Origin: Methylocaldum sp. 14B
GTDB taxonomy: Bacteria > Pseudomonadota > Gammaproteobacteria > Methylococcales > Methylococcaceae
Assembly (NCBI RefSeq): GCF_002005105.1
Contig: NZ_MSCV01000017.1
Span: forward strand, 52,243-116,242
Direction: 5' to 3'
Length of the DNA: 64,000 nucleotides
Shown here: positions 47,515 through 56,088 of the stretch, in pieces
Numbering within the stretch: position 1 is the stretch's first letter
How the letters are laid out: the number at the start of each line of letters is the position of its first letter
Translations under genes and position numbers: made by a program
The notes under the pieces: model-generated
Told to the model about the DNA's origin: nothing
The model's input: the letters and a program-made list of their open reading frames with translations, nothing else
Databases searched by the model: none

Positions 47515-48579
47515 ATGATGGATCATGAGACCAGCGAGACACGGACTCCCAGTGGACTGCTGACCAAGCGGACGCTCATCGTCGCAGTCGCGGGTACGGC
47601 CGTCATTGCGCTGCTTCTGGCGGTTTGGCAGGTGTCGCAGATCCTCTTGCTGGTTTTCGCGAGTCTCCTCCTGGCCCTGTTCCTCCGCACGCTCGCCGAG
47701 TTCATCACCCGGCATACGCCTTTGTCCATGAACTGGTCGCTGACGGTGGTGGTCTTGATACTGCTGGGCTTGCTCGTGCTGATCCTGGCGCTGTACGGAC
47801 CCGCCATCGCCGACGGTTTTTACCAGTTGTTCCAGCAGTTGCCGGCGGCGCTGGACCGGCTACGGAACACGCTCGAGCAATATCCGTGGGGAACCGCGGT
47901 GATCGATAGGCTATCCAGGGCGGGTAGTACCCTCACAGATCCCGAGCAGCTATCGAAAATCGCCGGGATTTTTTCGACCGCATTCGGCGCCTTGGGCAGC
48001 CTCTTCATCGTGATCGTGCTGGGGCTTTATTTCGCCGCTGATCCCAAGACCTACATCGACGGCACGGTTCATCTGTTTCCCAAGGGGCGCCGAGGACAGG
48101 TTTGGGAGGCATTCAACCGGATGGGGAATGCACTCCGCTGGTGGCTGATCGGGCGAATCGCAGCCATGCTCGCCGTGGGGGTGTTGATCGGCGTCGGGCT
48201 GATGGCGCTGGGAGTGCCGTTCGCGTTTATTTTGGGTCTTGTCGCCGCCGCCCTGGATTTCGTACCCAATATCGGGCCGCTGATTGCGGCCGTGCCGGCG
48301 ATGATGGTCGGTCTCACCCAGGGCGGCCCGACGGTACTCTATGTAGCCATCCTCTATTTCGTGGTCCAGGGATTGGAAGGTTATCTGATCACGCCCTTCA
48401 TCCAACAGAAGATCGTTTCCCTGCCGCCGGCTCTGCTGCTGACCGCCCAACTCATCATGGGCGCAAGCTTCGGCATCCTAGGACTTCTGCTCGCGCCGCC
48501 GCTGGTGGTGGTCATCATGGTGCTGGTGCAGATGCTGTATATGAGGGACGTATTGGGAGAATCCGTCGAGATGCCCTAA
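47515..48579 (+). CDS. AI-2E family transporter (PerM-like permease)
   Basis: A 354-residue membrane protein with the family pattern: LIVAVAGTAVIALLLAVWQ, FASLLLALFLRTLAEFI, a helical periplasmic segment, then GVPFAFILGLVAAALDFVPNIGPLIAAVPA and VQGLEGYLITPFIQQKIVSLPPALLL. Some family members export autoinducer-2 and others act as Na+/H+ or general permeases; which applies is not known. The ATG at 47515 is chosen for the AAGGGA just before it, although an upstream in-frame start at 47455 exists. It is followed by a MITE-like element 36 bp after its stop. Confidence 0.88.
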   Translation: MMDHETSETRTPSGLLTKRTLIVAVAGTAVIALLLAVWQVSQILLLVFASLLLALFLRTLAEFITRHTPLSMNWSLTVVVLILLGLLVLILALYGPAIADGFYQLFQQLPAALDRLRNTLEQYPWGTAVIDRLSRAGSTLTDPEQLSKIAGIFSTAFGALGSLFIVIVLGLYFAADPKTYIDGTVHLFPKGRRGQVWEAFNRMGNALRWWLIGRIAAMLAVGVLIGVGLMALGVPFAFILGLVAAALDFVPNIGPLIAAVPAMMVGLTQGGPTVLYVAILYFVVQGLEGYLITPFIQQKIVSLPPALLLTAQLIMGASFGILGLLLAPPLVVVIMVLVQMLYMRDVLGESVEMP

Positions 48580-48615
48580 AGGCGTCTGGGCGGTTCGATT
48601 GTGATTTCTGTCGCA

Positions 48616-48781
48616 GGGGCCATTCCCCACTGCCATTAAGTTAAGAAGAGATGTCCGTCATTCCGGCAGGGAGGCCGGAATCCAGCGTCCATGGATGGCA
48701 AGCGGGCTAACATCCTTGTCCCTGGATACTGGCATCCCTGCCAGTATGACGGCTTAACTTAATGGCAGTGGGGCCATTCCC
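48616..48781. mobile_element. MITE-like palindromic element with terminal inverted repeats
   Basis: A non-coding 166 bp element. CCACTGCCATTAAGTTAAG near 48627-48645 is repeated inverted at 48753-48771, perfect over 21 bp when the flanking Cs are counted. Each arm holds a smaller hairpin: TTCCGGCAGGGAGGCCGGAA on the left and TACTGGCATCCCTGCCAGTA on the right, with paired base changes that keep both stems. A 12-bp direct repeat GGGGCCATTCCC (48616-48627 and 48770-48781) frames the element and looks like a target-site duplication overlapping the inverted ends. It carries no transposase, so it would need one in trans. It sits between the permease and the MarR gene. Confidence 0.75.
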
Positions 48782-48853
48782 ACGCATGTGGGGAACAGAT
48801 CCGAATGAGGCTAGCCGCGGATCGATCGTGCGCTGTCCGGAAAATGTTTCGGT

Positions 48854-49396
48854 TCAGCATCCGATCTCGTTGCTGTTTTCGGCAAGCAATGCACGTTCTT
48901 CTTCGCCGATCTCCGAATCCGCCGACGGCTTGGCCTTGTTCGCCGATACGTCCATCATGCCGGCGACCCGTTGCAGGCTGGAGAGAATGAGGGTTTGCTC
49001 CCAGTCGTTCAATTGCCGGAAGGCGGCCACGAAGTTGACGTGCAGCAGCGAGGGCGCATGCCGGAGAGCGTCCCGGCCCGCATCGGTGAGGGTGATAGTC
49101 AGGCGCCGCTTGTCTTCGGCGCTGCGCTCACGCCGGATTTGGCCCTTCAGTTCCAGGCGGTCCAGGATAGACGTGATGGTTCCCTGGCTGAGGCTGACGG
49201 CCCGGCTGAGCTGGTGGGCGGTCAGCGCTCCGCGCTTTTCCAGGGCACGCAGCACCAGCAGCTGCGAGCCGGTCAGCCCGGCTTTCTGCAACTGCTTGGA
49301 TTGCAAATCGAGCGCCTGTACGATGCGCCGGAGTTCCACCAGAACCTGCTCGTGAATTTCCATGGGAGCGCCGGTGAGCGGTTGAGCCTGTTTCAC
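48854..49396 (-). CDS. MarR family transcriptional regulator
   Basis: A 180-residue winged-helix regulator with the MarR core: LTGSQLLVLRALEKRGALTA, HQLSRAVSLSQGTITSILDR (recognition helix), LELKGQIRRERSAEDKRR (wing) and LTITLTDAGRDALRHAP. The C-terminus is extended and acidic. The start is a GTG (49394-49396) behind AGGA; a downstream ATG at 49363 is an alternative. Members of this size include EctR of methanotrophs, which represses ectoine genes, but no ect genes are seen here, so the target is unknown. It lies 116 bp downstream of the PfkB kinase gene on the same strand and could share its transcript. Confidence 0.88.
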   Translation of the reverse strand: MKQAQPLTGAPMEIHEQVLVELRRIVQALDLQSKQLQKAGLTGSQLLVLRALEKRGALTAHQLSRAVSLSQGTITSILDRLELKGQIRRERSAEDKRRLTITLTDAGRDALRHAPSLLHVNFVAAFRQLNDWEQTLILSSLQRVAGMMDVSANKAKPSADSEIGEEERALLAENSNEIGC

Positions 49397-49512
49397 GCCA
49401 TTGTTCCTGCCAGTCGGTGAGTGTGCGGGCTAGCGCTTCAGGCGGATGACATGCCGTCCGAAGCCGTCGACGATAGTTTTGAAGCCGGGCGCGTCCGGCT
49501 ACCGTTTCGGGA

Positions 49513-50424
49513 TTATATCTTCCATGATTCGCGCAGCCTTCGATAAAAGCTCAGATCGCGTTTGACCGCGCCCCTGACGCCGCAAATGAATCCGGCCAAT
49601 TCCTGGGCCCGTTCCAGCGCGTCCTGCAAGGGCCAACGCCACATCAAGCCGACCAGCAGCGCGGCGCTGAACGCGTCTCCCGCGCCGACGGTGTCCACGA
49701 CCTTTATCGACGCGTCGGGACGCACCCGAGCCGTGTTTCCGTTGGCGCAGACGGCGAATGCTCCCGATTCGCCCAGGGTCACCGCCACGTATTCCGCGTC
49801 GCAGAGGGCTCGCAAGGCTTCGGCGCGCTCTTCGGGAAGCTTGCCGGACAAGCCGTAAATATCGGTTACGGTGTCCAATTCCTGCGCGTTCAATTTAATC
49901 CAGTTCGCCCGTTCCAGCAGGGTCCACAAATGCTCGACGCTCCACCAGGGCGAACGGAGATTGACGTCGAGGAATATCGGGGGACGATGGCGCTTGATGA
50001 GATAATCGAGCGCCTGGCGCGAGACCTGATTTCTCACGGCGAGGGTGCCATGGTACAGGATGGCGCCTCCCGTCGGAAATTGAGGGACGTCGTGCGCTTC
50101 GATGAAGTCGTAGGCCCGCTCGGGTTGAATGCGGAACACGGGTTCCCCCTTCTCGATGTGCACCCGCACGGCTCCCGTCATGCGCTCGGGGTCGATTTGC
50201 ACGCCCCGTTCGTCCAGATCCCAGTCGTGAAGCGCCTCGCGAACAAGTTTTCCACCCTCGTCCTCGCCGATACGGCTTATCAGCAAGGGTTGTATGCCCA
50301 GTCCCCGGAGGTGGCAGGCTACATTCAGCGGAGCCCCCCCCAGCACAACCGAGCCATCGGGAAAATGATCGAGCAGCAGTTCGCCGAAGAGGACCGGTCT
50401 CAGTGATACAGTGAATTCGGTCAT
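49513..50424 (-). CDS. PfkB family sugar kinase (fructokinase-like)
   Basis: A 303-residue ribokinase-fold kinase. The N-terminal signature GGAPLNVACHLRGLG and the C-terminal catalytic signature VDTVGAGDAFSAALLVG with the catalytic Asp are clear; the substrate-side DVNLRSPWW and the ATP-side LGESGAFAV are also seen. Sequence around the sugar site resembles fructokinases. In methanotrophs such kinases accompany sucrose metabolism, but no sucrose-phosphate synthase or amylosucrase is next to it, so the sugar is undecided. It is divergent from the amidase gene and upstream of marR. Confidence 0.88.
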   Translation of the reverse strand: MTEFTVSLRPVLFGELLLDHFPDGSVVLGGAPLNVACHLRGLGIQPLLISRIGEDEGGKLVREALHDWDLDERGVQIDPERMTGAVRVHIEKGEPVFRIQPERAYDFIEAHDVPQFPTGGAILYHGTLAVRNQVSRQALDYLIKRHRPPIFLDVNLRSPWWSVEHLWTLLERANWIKLNAQELDTVTDIYGLSGKLPEERAEALRALCDAEYVAVTLGESGAFAVCANGNTARVRPDASIKVVDTVGAGDAFSAALLVGLMWRWPLQDALERAQELAGFICGVRGAVKRDLSFYRRLRESWKI

Positions 50425-50717
50425 GTCTACTTTGATGTCAAAATAAAATAAAGCTGAACGCCCTGTTCCGGCCGTCTAGGCTACCGGGCAAGGCGCGCTA
50501 ATCAGTAGTTTTACCTATGGGAGTACGATAAATCGGGTTGACAGGTTCGTGCAAACATTTTGAAATCAAAAAATAGGGCGGGTATGTTGCACGTCTCCCG
50601 CTGCGGGAAGCGCTCCACGGCTGATTGTGGATACGGCCGACGCCTGAGCGTTTCGAATCGTTACGAAGAACAATCTCTGCTACCCGCCGAGTTAGTAAAA
50701 AATCTATTCCCGGAATC

Positions 50718-51893
50718 ATGCCGCGATTTGTGGATAGAGCGGGCTGTTTCGTCTTGCTGATGGTCCTCGCAGCGTCGGTATCGGCCGAACCGGTCCGGCT
50801 CACGGCATTGCGAGCTGCGGATAAGGCGGATCGGGCGCGTTTGGTTTTTGAATTCACCGGTAAACCCGAATACCGGGTGATCCGCTGGGCCGAACCGAGG
50901 CGGCTGCTGGTGGATATTACCGATGCCAAGCTCGGAGTCAGCGTAAAGCAGCCGCCAGCGTCGCATCCTTTTTTGGGAAAGATCCGCACGACATCTCACA
51001 AGGAAAGGCTTCGATTGTCGGTCGACCTGAAGCGCCCGGTTTTGCACAGGGCGTTTATCAGCCCCGCCGGAAAGGGAGTCCGGCTGATCGTCGAACTGAT
51101 CGAATCCGAGCCCCCCAAAGCCGGTGCCGCGACCAAAACCGCGAAGAAGACAGCACATGCGCCGGTCCGCCGAAGTTCCAGGAAGCCCAAGATCCGCGTG
51201 ATCGCGATTGATGCGGGTCATGGCGGCAAGGACACCGGCGCCGTCGGTCCGGGCGGCCGTCGGGAAAAGGACGTGGTGCTGTCCATGGCCCGCAAGCTGA
51301 AAGACATGATTTACGCCGAACCTGGCATGAAGCCGGTGATGATCCGGAAGGACGACCGTTTTCTCAGTCTGCGCGAACGTCTGGTGAAAGCCCGCGAGGC
51401 GCAGGCCGACCTGTTCATATCCTTGCATGCCGATGCCTACGTGCATGGCCTGGCTCGGGGCATGTCGGTGTTCACGCTGTCCCAGCGCGGGGCCAGCAGC
51501 GAGGCCGCGCGCTGGCTGGCGGAACGGGAAAATGCGGCCGACTTGATAGGCGGCGTGAGCTTGAGGGACAAGAACGGCACCTTGGCGAAAGTGCTGCTCG
51601 ACCTGTCCCAGTCCGCCACCGCCGAGGCGAGCGCGCGAGCCGCATCCGCCGTGCTGTGGGAACTGAAGAAGAGCTTCCCCATGCACCATCCGGAAGTCCA
51701 GCGGGCGGGATTCGTCGTGCTGAAATCGCCGGATATCCCGTCGATTCTGGTCGAGACCGGATTCATCACCAACCCGGAAGGCGAGAGCAAGCTCGCAGAC
51801 GCCGCCCATCAGACGAAGATTTGCCGCGCGATCTTTTACGGGATTCGGCAGTTCTTCTCGGCCAAGGCGCCGACCAAGGCCAGCGGGAACTAA
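50718..51893 (+). CDS. N-acetylmuramoyl-L-alanine amidase (AmiC/AmiB type)
   Basis: A 391-residue periplasmic amidase: signal peptide (FVLLMVLAASVSA), an N-terminal AMIN domain (VRLTALRAADKADRARLVFE ... RRLLVDI) for septal localisation, a basic linker and an Amidase_3 zinc domain: IDAGHGGKDTGAVGP (His and adjacent Glu of REKD), LFISLHADAYVH (second His) and SILVETGFITNPEGE (catalytic Glu). It cleaves the bond between MurNAc and L-Ala during daughter-cell separation. No LysM repeats are present at the C-terminus. The ATG at 50718 is used because it directly precedes the signal peptide; longer in-frame starts would bury it. Confidence 0.92.
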   Translation: MPRFVDRAGCFVLLMVLAASVSAEPVRLTALRAADKADRARLVFEFTGKPEYRVIRWAEPRRLLVDITDAKLGVSVKQPPASHPFLGKIRTTSHKERLRLSVDLKRPVLHRAFISPAGKGVRLIVELIESEPPKAGAATKTAKKTAHAPVRRSSRKPKIRVIAIDAGHGGKDTGAVGPGGRREKDVVLSMARKLKDMIYAEPGMKPVMIRKDDRFLSLRERLVKAREAQADLFISLHADAYVHGLARGMSVFTLSQRGASSEAARWLAERENAADLIGGVSLRDKNGTLAKVLLDLSQSATAEASARAASAVLWELKKSFPMHHPEVQRAGFVVLKSPDIPSILVETGFITNPEGESKLADAAHQTKICRAIFYGIRQFFSAKAPTKASGN

Positions 51894-51936
51894 AGCATTC
51901 TCCGGTTTGGTGTAGCGCGTCGTGGGTGCAGTGTCC

Positions 51937-52001
51937 GTCGGCAAAGGATTGACGACCTACAACGGTGTCACAAGTAGGTCGGAAATCCCTTCCCGACGTA
52001 A
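51937..52001. repeat. Dispersed intergenic repeat, copy A
   Basis: A 65-bp unit with two hairpins: GTCGGCAAAGGATTGACGAC and GTCGGAAATCCCTTCCCGAC, joined by CTACAACGGTGTCACAAGTAG. An almost identical 66-bp copy lies at 59286-59351. It sits 44 bp after the amidase stop. The palindromic halves and intergenic location fit a REP-type element. Confidence 0.75.
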
Positions 52002-52030
52002 TTCCATTCGGCATTCGAGATAATATTCAT

Positions 52031-52204
52031 CGTAGGATGGGTAGAGCGAAGCGAAACCCATCGATGGCGGGTTAGCCCCTAGTCTCCGCTCGGGACAGGC
52101 TCCGCGTAACCCACCGATTGAAGGTCGCTCGGTGGGTTACGGCGCACGCGAAGCGCAGTGATCGGCCATCGGCCGGTGCTGATGTGCGCCTAACCCACCC
52201 TACG
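52031..52204. repeat. REP/BIME-like palindromic repeat
   Basis: A ~174-bp block rich in GGGTTA/TAACCC-type words. CGTAGGATGGGT at the left end matches ACCCACCCTACG at the right end in inverted orientation (11 of 12). Inner inverted words include CGGTGGGTTACG against GTAACCCACCG. No gene fits in it. It lies between the amidase gene and the 2OG dioxygenase gene. Confidence 0.65.
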
Positions 52205-52290
52205 AAAATGAATGCCTGATTGAAAGCTATTTGATGAGAGGCATACCCGCGTGTTCGGAAAAACTGCGGCAGCCGCCTCGGGAGGTTTCC

Positions 52291-53316
52291 ATGACTCATA
52301 CCCAAGCTGGATCCGAATCGGTTTCCAATCTTCCTATCATCGACGTTCACGCCCTGGTAGCGGGCACCGGCGATAAAGAGACGGTGGCGGAGCAGATCAG
52401 ACATGCCTGCCTCGACATGGGCTTTTTCTACATCAAGGGCCACGGCGTCGATGAGGCGCTTCAGGACCGGCTGGAGCAGCTCAGCCGACAATTTTTTGCA
52501 CAGGATCTCGAAACGAAGCAGGAGCTTCTCATGGAACGGGCCGGCCGAGCCTGGCGCGGCTATTTTCCGGTCGGAGGCGAGCTCACCTCCGGACGGCCCG
52601 ACCTCAAGGAAGGTCTCTATTTCGGTGCCGAGCTCAGGGCGGACGATCCGAGAGTCCAGGCCGGCGTTCCTCTGCATGGCGCCAACCTCTTCCCCGCCAA
52701 CATCCCGGAATTTCGTGAAACGGTGCTCGCGTATATGGCGGCGTTGACGCAACTCGGGCAAACCTTGATGCAGGGCATTGCGCTCAGCCTGGGGCTGGAA
52801 GCGTCCTACTTCGCCGACCGCTATACCGCCGATCCTCTGATCCTGTTCCGCATCTTCAACTATCCGCCAGGGCCGGCGAACGTGGGTACTCCGCCCAGCT
52901 GGGGCGTGGGTGAACACACCGACTATGGTCTGCTGACCATTCTCAAACAGGATGACGCCGGCGGCTTGGAAGTGAAGTCGAAGTCGGGCTGGGTCGCGGC
53001 CCCGCCTGTTCCCGGAACCTTCGTGTGCAACATCGGCGACATGCTCGATCGAATGACCGGCGGTCGCTACCGCTCCACGCCTCACCGGGTCCGTAATACC
53101 GCCGGTCGCTCCCGGCTGTCCTTTCCCTTCTTTTTCGATCCGAATTTCGATGCGGAAGTAAAACGGATCGAGAGTCCCGACTTGGAGCCCGTCATGGACG
53201 ATCAAGAGTCCCGGTGGGACCGATCGAGCGTCCACGCCTTTACCGGCACCTACGGCGACTACCTGCTCAACAAGGTCGGCAAAGTCTTCCCGGCACTCGG
53301 GGGCAGCGTGATTTGA
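52291..53316 (+). CDS. 2-oxoglutarate/Fe(II) dioxygenase (isopenicillin-N-synthase-like)
   Basis: A 341-residue non-haem iron oxygenase. The N-terminal DIOX_N part (LPIIDVHALVAGTGDK, ACLDMGFFYIKGHGVDEAL) and the C-terminal jelly-roll with the facial triad are visible: His and Asp in GEHTDYGLLTIL, the distal His in STPHRVRN, and the 2OG-binding Arg-x-Ser in GRSRLSFPFFF. The start is the ATG after GGGAGG, giving MTHTQAGSESV. The substrate is unknown; relatives oxidise plant hormones, ethylene precursors, thymine or secondary metabolites. It is a single gene preceded by two repeat elements. Confidence 0.88.
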   Translation: MTHTQAGSESVSNLPIIDVHALVAGTGDKETVAEQIRHACLDMGFFYIKGHGVDEALQDRLEQLSRQFFAQDLETKQELLMERAGRAWRGYFPVGGELTSGRPDLKEGLYFGAELRADDPRVQAGVPLHGANLFPANIPEFRETVLAYMAALTQLGQTLMQGIALSLGLEASYFADRYTADPLILFRIFNYPPGPANVGTPPSWGVGEHTDYGLLTILKQDDAGGLEVKSKSGWVAAPPVPGTFVCNIGDMLDRMTGGRYRSTPHRVRNTAGRSRLSFPFFFDPNFDAEVKRIESPDLEPVMDDQESRWDRSSVHAFTGTYGDYLLNKVGKVFPALGGSVI

Positions 53317-53757
53317 AAATGGCGTCCTAGACGTGAATGCGAGGAACATTTTTTCCTGTAAACCAACCGGCGCCGAATGCCTCACGGTCGAGTCAGCAAA
53401 TGTACGGATGTTCTAGCAAAATATTGTCAACCCATAATGCCCACGACCCCGGGCGAATTCTTCTTTTTTAATGGGCTAGACAGGCACTGCCGAATATTCG
53501 GCGGGTTTTTCCTTTCAGTTCGCGTAGCAAGCCGCGCGCCCTTGCGACGTGACAGGCTAACTATTCACGTTGCCGGACGAAGTAACCAAAAGGCAAGCCA
53601 AGCTTCCTACGTCTTTGCCGCGGTGGATCTGCCGCTCTGTGTCAATGTCGCCGGCACGATTGAAGAGTTTTTCCGGAAGCCGATCATGGATGATCCGGTG
53701 CCATTGCACCCGGCTAGGAAACGCCGGATACCCGGCGGATACATGGAGGAGCTTCAC
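53317..53757. other. Intergenic region before the DUF3604 operon
   Basis: A 441-bp stretch with no supported gene. The frame open upstream of the DUF3604 start here has no signal peptide or motif and lacks similarity to the family N-terminus. It presumably holds the promoter of the DUF3604-PPIase-HupE operon; no convincing -35/-10 pair was picked out. Confidence 0.45.
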
Positions 53758-56088
53758 ATGCAAACCTGCTCTCTGTCGAAGCGCGTCACACTCGCCATTT
53801 CCTTGAACGCGGTGCTCTTGGCCTGGCCGACGGTCGGGGAAGCGTTCGAGGTCACGGAACCGGAAGCCTATCGCCCCCGTTGCGACAACTATGATCCGAT
53901 GCGCCAACCCTTTTTCGGCGTGACCCATCTGCATACCGGCCTCTCTTTCGACGCGAGCATCCGTTTCGTCGACGAACAGGCCGGCAACAATCCGCGCGGA
54001 GCCTATGCGTTCGCCAGGGGCGAAAGCCCGATAACGCTCCCGAACATCATCGGAATCCAGGGTGTCGAGATTCCCGAGCTGGGTTTGCCGAACGATCTGC
54101 GCAGGCCCACCATAGACCGGCCGATCGATTGGGGCGGCGTTACCGATCATTCGGAGCACTTCGGCGAGATGGGCATCTGCAAGGACCTTCTCGGAACTCC
54201 CGACCCCGCCGACCCTGAGGGACGTTTCTCACTGGATTGCCGGATGATCAACGGGTTCTATTGGCAGCCGCTCGGAGGAGAAGTTTCGACTCCGGCCACC
54301 GCGCCGTTCAATCAATTCCAGCGGGAACTCGCCTCCAATGCGTTCACGCAGCTCACCATGATGAACCTCGGTCCGGTGAGCCAGATGACGCGGATGCCGC
54401 TTTGCGTGAACAACCCGGATGAATGCGATTCGGCGGAACTCGCGGTATGGCAGGAGCACCAGGCGGCGGCGGAGGAGTTCTACGACCGGAGCAGCCGGTG
54501 TTCGTTCACCACGTTCAACGCCTACGAGGTGACTTCCACGCCGCTGGGAACCAACTGGCATCGTAACGTCTTTTTCCGCAACGACAGGGTGGTCAGACGG
54601 CCCATTACCGCGATCGACATGGCCGTGAGGCCCAACGAGAGTCCGACTTCCGGCGGCCCCGGCGGTGTCGGGGAACCCCCCAGCTACGTGGGCAGCATCG
54701 TTCCCGACGATCCGGAGGTGTTCCCAGTCCCGCCCGGTCAATTCATCACGTTTCCGCTTCCGGAACGGCTCTGGAACGGCCTGGAGCGCGACTGCACCTT
54801 GGGGCAGAACGTTACGGACGGCCGTGGGACTCGCTGCGAGTTTCTGACCATTCCGCACAACTCCAACCTCGGCGGAGGCATGGGGCTCGTTCCTCCGATG
54901 TTTTTCACTCCGTTCAATAAAGAGGATGCGATTCGACGCGCCAAGTTCGAGCCGCTCGTGGAGATCTATCAGAACAAGGGAAGTAGTGAATGCCGTTGGG
55001 ATCCTCGCTTCAAGGAAGGTGTCGACACGGCGGATGAATTCTGCAATTTCGAGCTGCTGGACACGACCTCCCTATCCGCGGCTTCGGGCGTCGGAACCAG
55101 CGGCGGATCGGCGGGAGGATTGCCGCCGTCGGCTTTCAACGAGCGCGCCTTCGTCCGCAATGTCTGGAAGGATGGACTGAAGCTGGCGGAGGAGCAATTC
55201 GAGGGGGTCAATCCCTTCAAGATGGGCGTGGTGGCGTCCTCGGATTCGCATAACGGCACCATGGGCTGGCATCCCGAGAACGAAAGGTTTCCGGGGCACC
55301 TCGGCATCGACGATGCGGTCCCCGTGCAGCGTCCCTCCACCATCCAAAACAGTTCGGGCGGCCACTCCGTGGCGTGGGCGGAGGAGAATTCGCGCGACTC
55401 CATTTTCGAGGCGCTGAAGCGCAAGGAGACTTACGGGACCAGCGGAACGCGGATCGTCCTGCGCTTCTTCGGAGGCTGGAACTTCGACAAATCCATGTGC
55501 GGCAAGGATTTCGTGCCGACCGGCTATGCCGACGGAGTCCCCATGGGCGGCGACCTCCCGCCGAGACCCTCCCGTGCCAAAGCCCCGCGGTTCATCGTGG
55601 CGGCTTGGTGGGACGATTTCATCCGGACGCCGCTGGAGCAGATCCAGATCATCAAGGGGTGGTATGACGCGGCAGGCGAGCTGCACGAGTCGGTCGTCAC
55701 GGTAGCCGGCGAAAGAGGGCGTCCCAACCTCCCTCAGGCCGGCGTCACCCCCGATTGCAGTCTCAGGGGCGGAGGAGCCGAGTCGCTGTGCGCGGTGTGG
55801 GAAGACAAACAGTTCAAGCCCGACGAGCGTGCGTTTTACTACGCCCGTGTTATCGAAAAACCCGTGTGCCGCTACAGCACGCTCTGGTGTCAGAACGCTT
55901 TCGGTCTGAATCCGCTGCGCCCGCAACAGTGCAGGGATGATCTCCAAAAGCTGCAACAGGGCAACGAAATCGATCAGCTCAAGGCTCAATACGCAGCGTC
56001 GTGTTGCAGCAACCAGACGACGGCCCCCATCGTGCAACCGGCCATACAGGAGCGGGCATGGAGTTCACCCATCTGGTACACACCCTAG
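53758..56088 (+). CDS. DUF3604 family secreted protein
   Basis: A 776-residue protein with a signal peptide (RVTLAISLNAVLLAWPTVGEAF). The start is set by GGAGG 7-8 bp before the ATG. Metal-site-like motifs of the DUF3604/PHP-related fold are spread along it: FFGVTHLHTGLSFDASI, GVTDHSEHFGEM, the PHNSNLGGGMG segment and VASSDSHNGTMGW, where the His/Asp residues could bind two or more divalent metals. A possible hydrolase (phosphoesterase-like) activity is inferred from the fold only; the substrate is unknown. Several Cys near the C-terminus (CRYSTLWC, CRDDL, ASCCSN) suggest disulfides in the periplasm. It overlaps the next gene by 31 bp. Confidence 0.82.
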   Translation: MQTCSLSKRVTLAISLNAVLLAWPTVGEAFEVTEPEAYRPRCDNYDPMRQPFFGVTHLHTGLSFDASIRFVDEQAGNNPRGAYAFARGESPITLPNIIGIQGVEIPELGLPNDLRRPTIDRPIDWGGVTDHSEHFGEMGICKDLLGTPDPADPEGRFSLDCRMINGFYWQPLGGEVSTPATAPFNQFQRELASNAFTQLTMMNLGPVSQMTRMPLCVNNPDECDSAELAVWQEHQAAAEEFYDRSSRCSFTTFNAYEVTSTPLGTNWHRNVFFRNDRVVRRPITAIDMAVRPNESPTSGGPGGVGEPPSYVGSIVPDDPEVFPVPPGQFITFPLPERLWNGLERDCTLGQNVTDGRGTRCEFLTIPHNSNLGGGMGLVPPMFFTPFNKEDAIRRAKFEPLVEIYQNKGSSECRWDPRFKEGVDTADEFCNFELLDTTSLSAASGVGTSGGSAGGLPPSAFNERAFVRNVWKDGLKLAEEQFEGVNPFKMGVVASSDSHNGTMGWHPENERFPGHLGIDDAVPVQRPSTIQNSSGGHSVAWAEENSRDSIFEALKRKETYGTSGTRIVLRFFGGWNFDKSMCGKDFVPTGYADGVPMGGDLPPRPSRAKAPRFIVAAWWDDFIRTPLEQIQIIKGWYDAAGELHESVVTVAGERGRPNLPQAGVTPDCSLRGGGAESLCAVWEDKQFKPDERAFYYARVIEKPVCRYSTLWCQNAFGLNPLRPQQCRDDLQKLQQGNEIDQLKAQYAASCCSNQTTAPIVQPAIQERAWSSPIWYTP

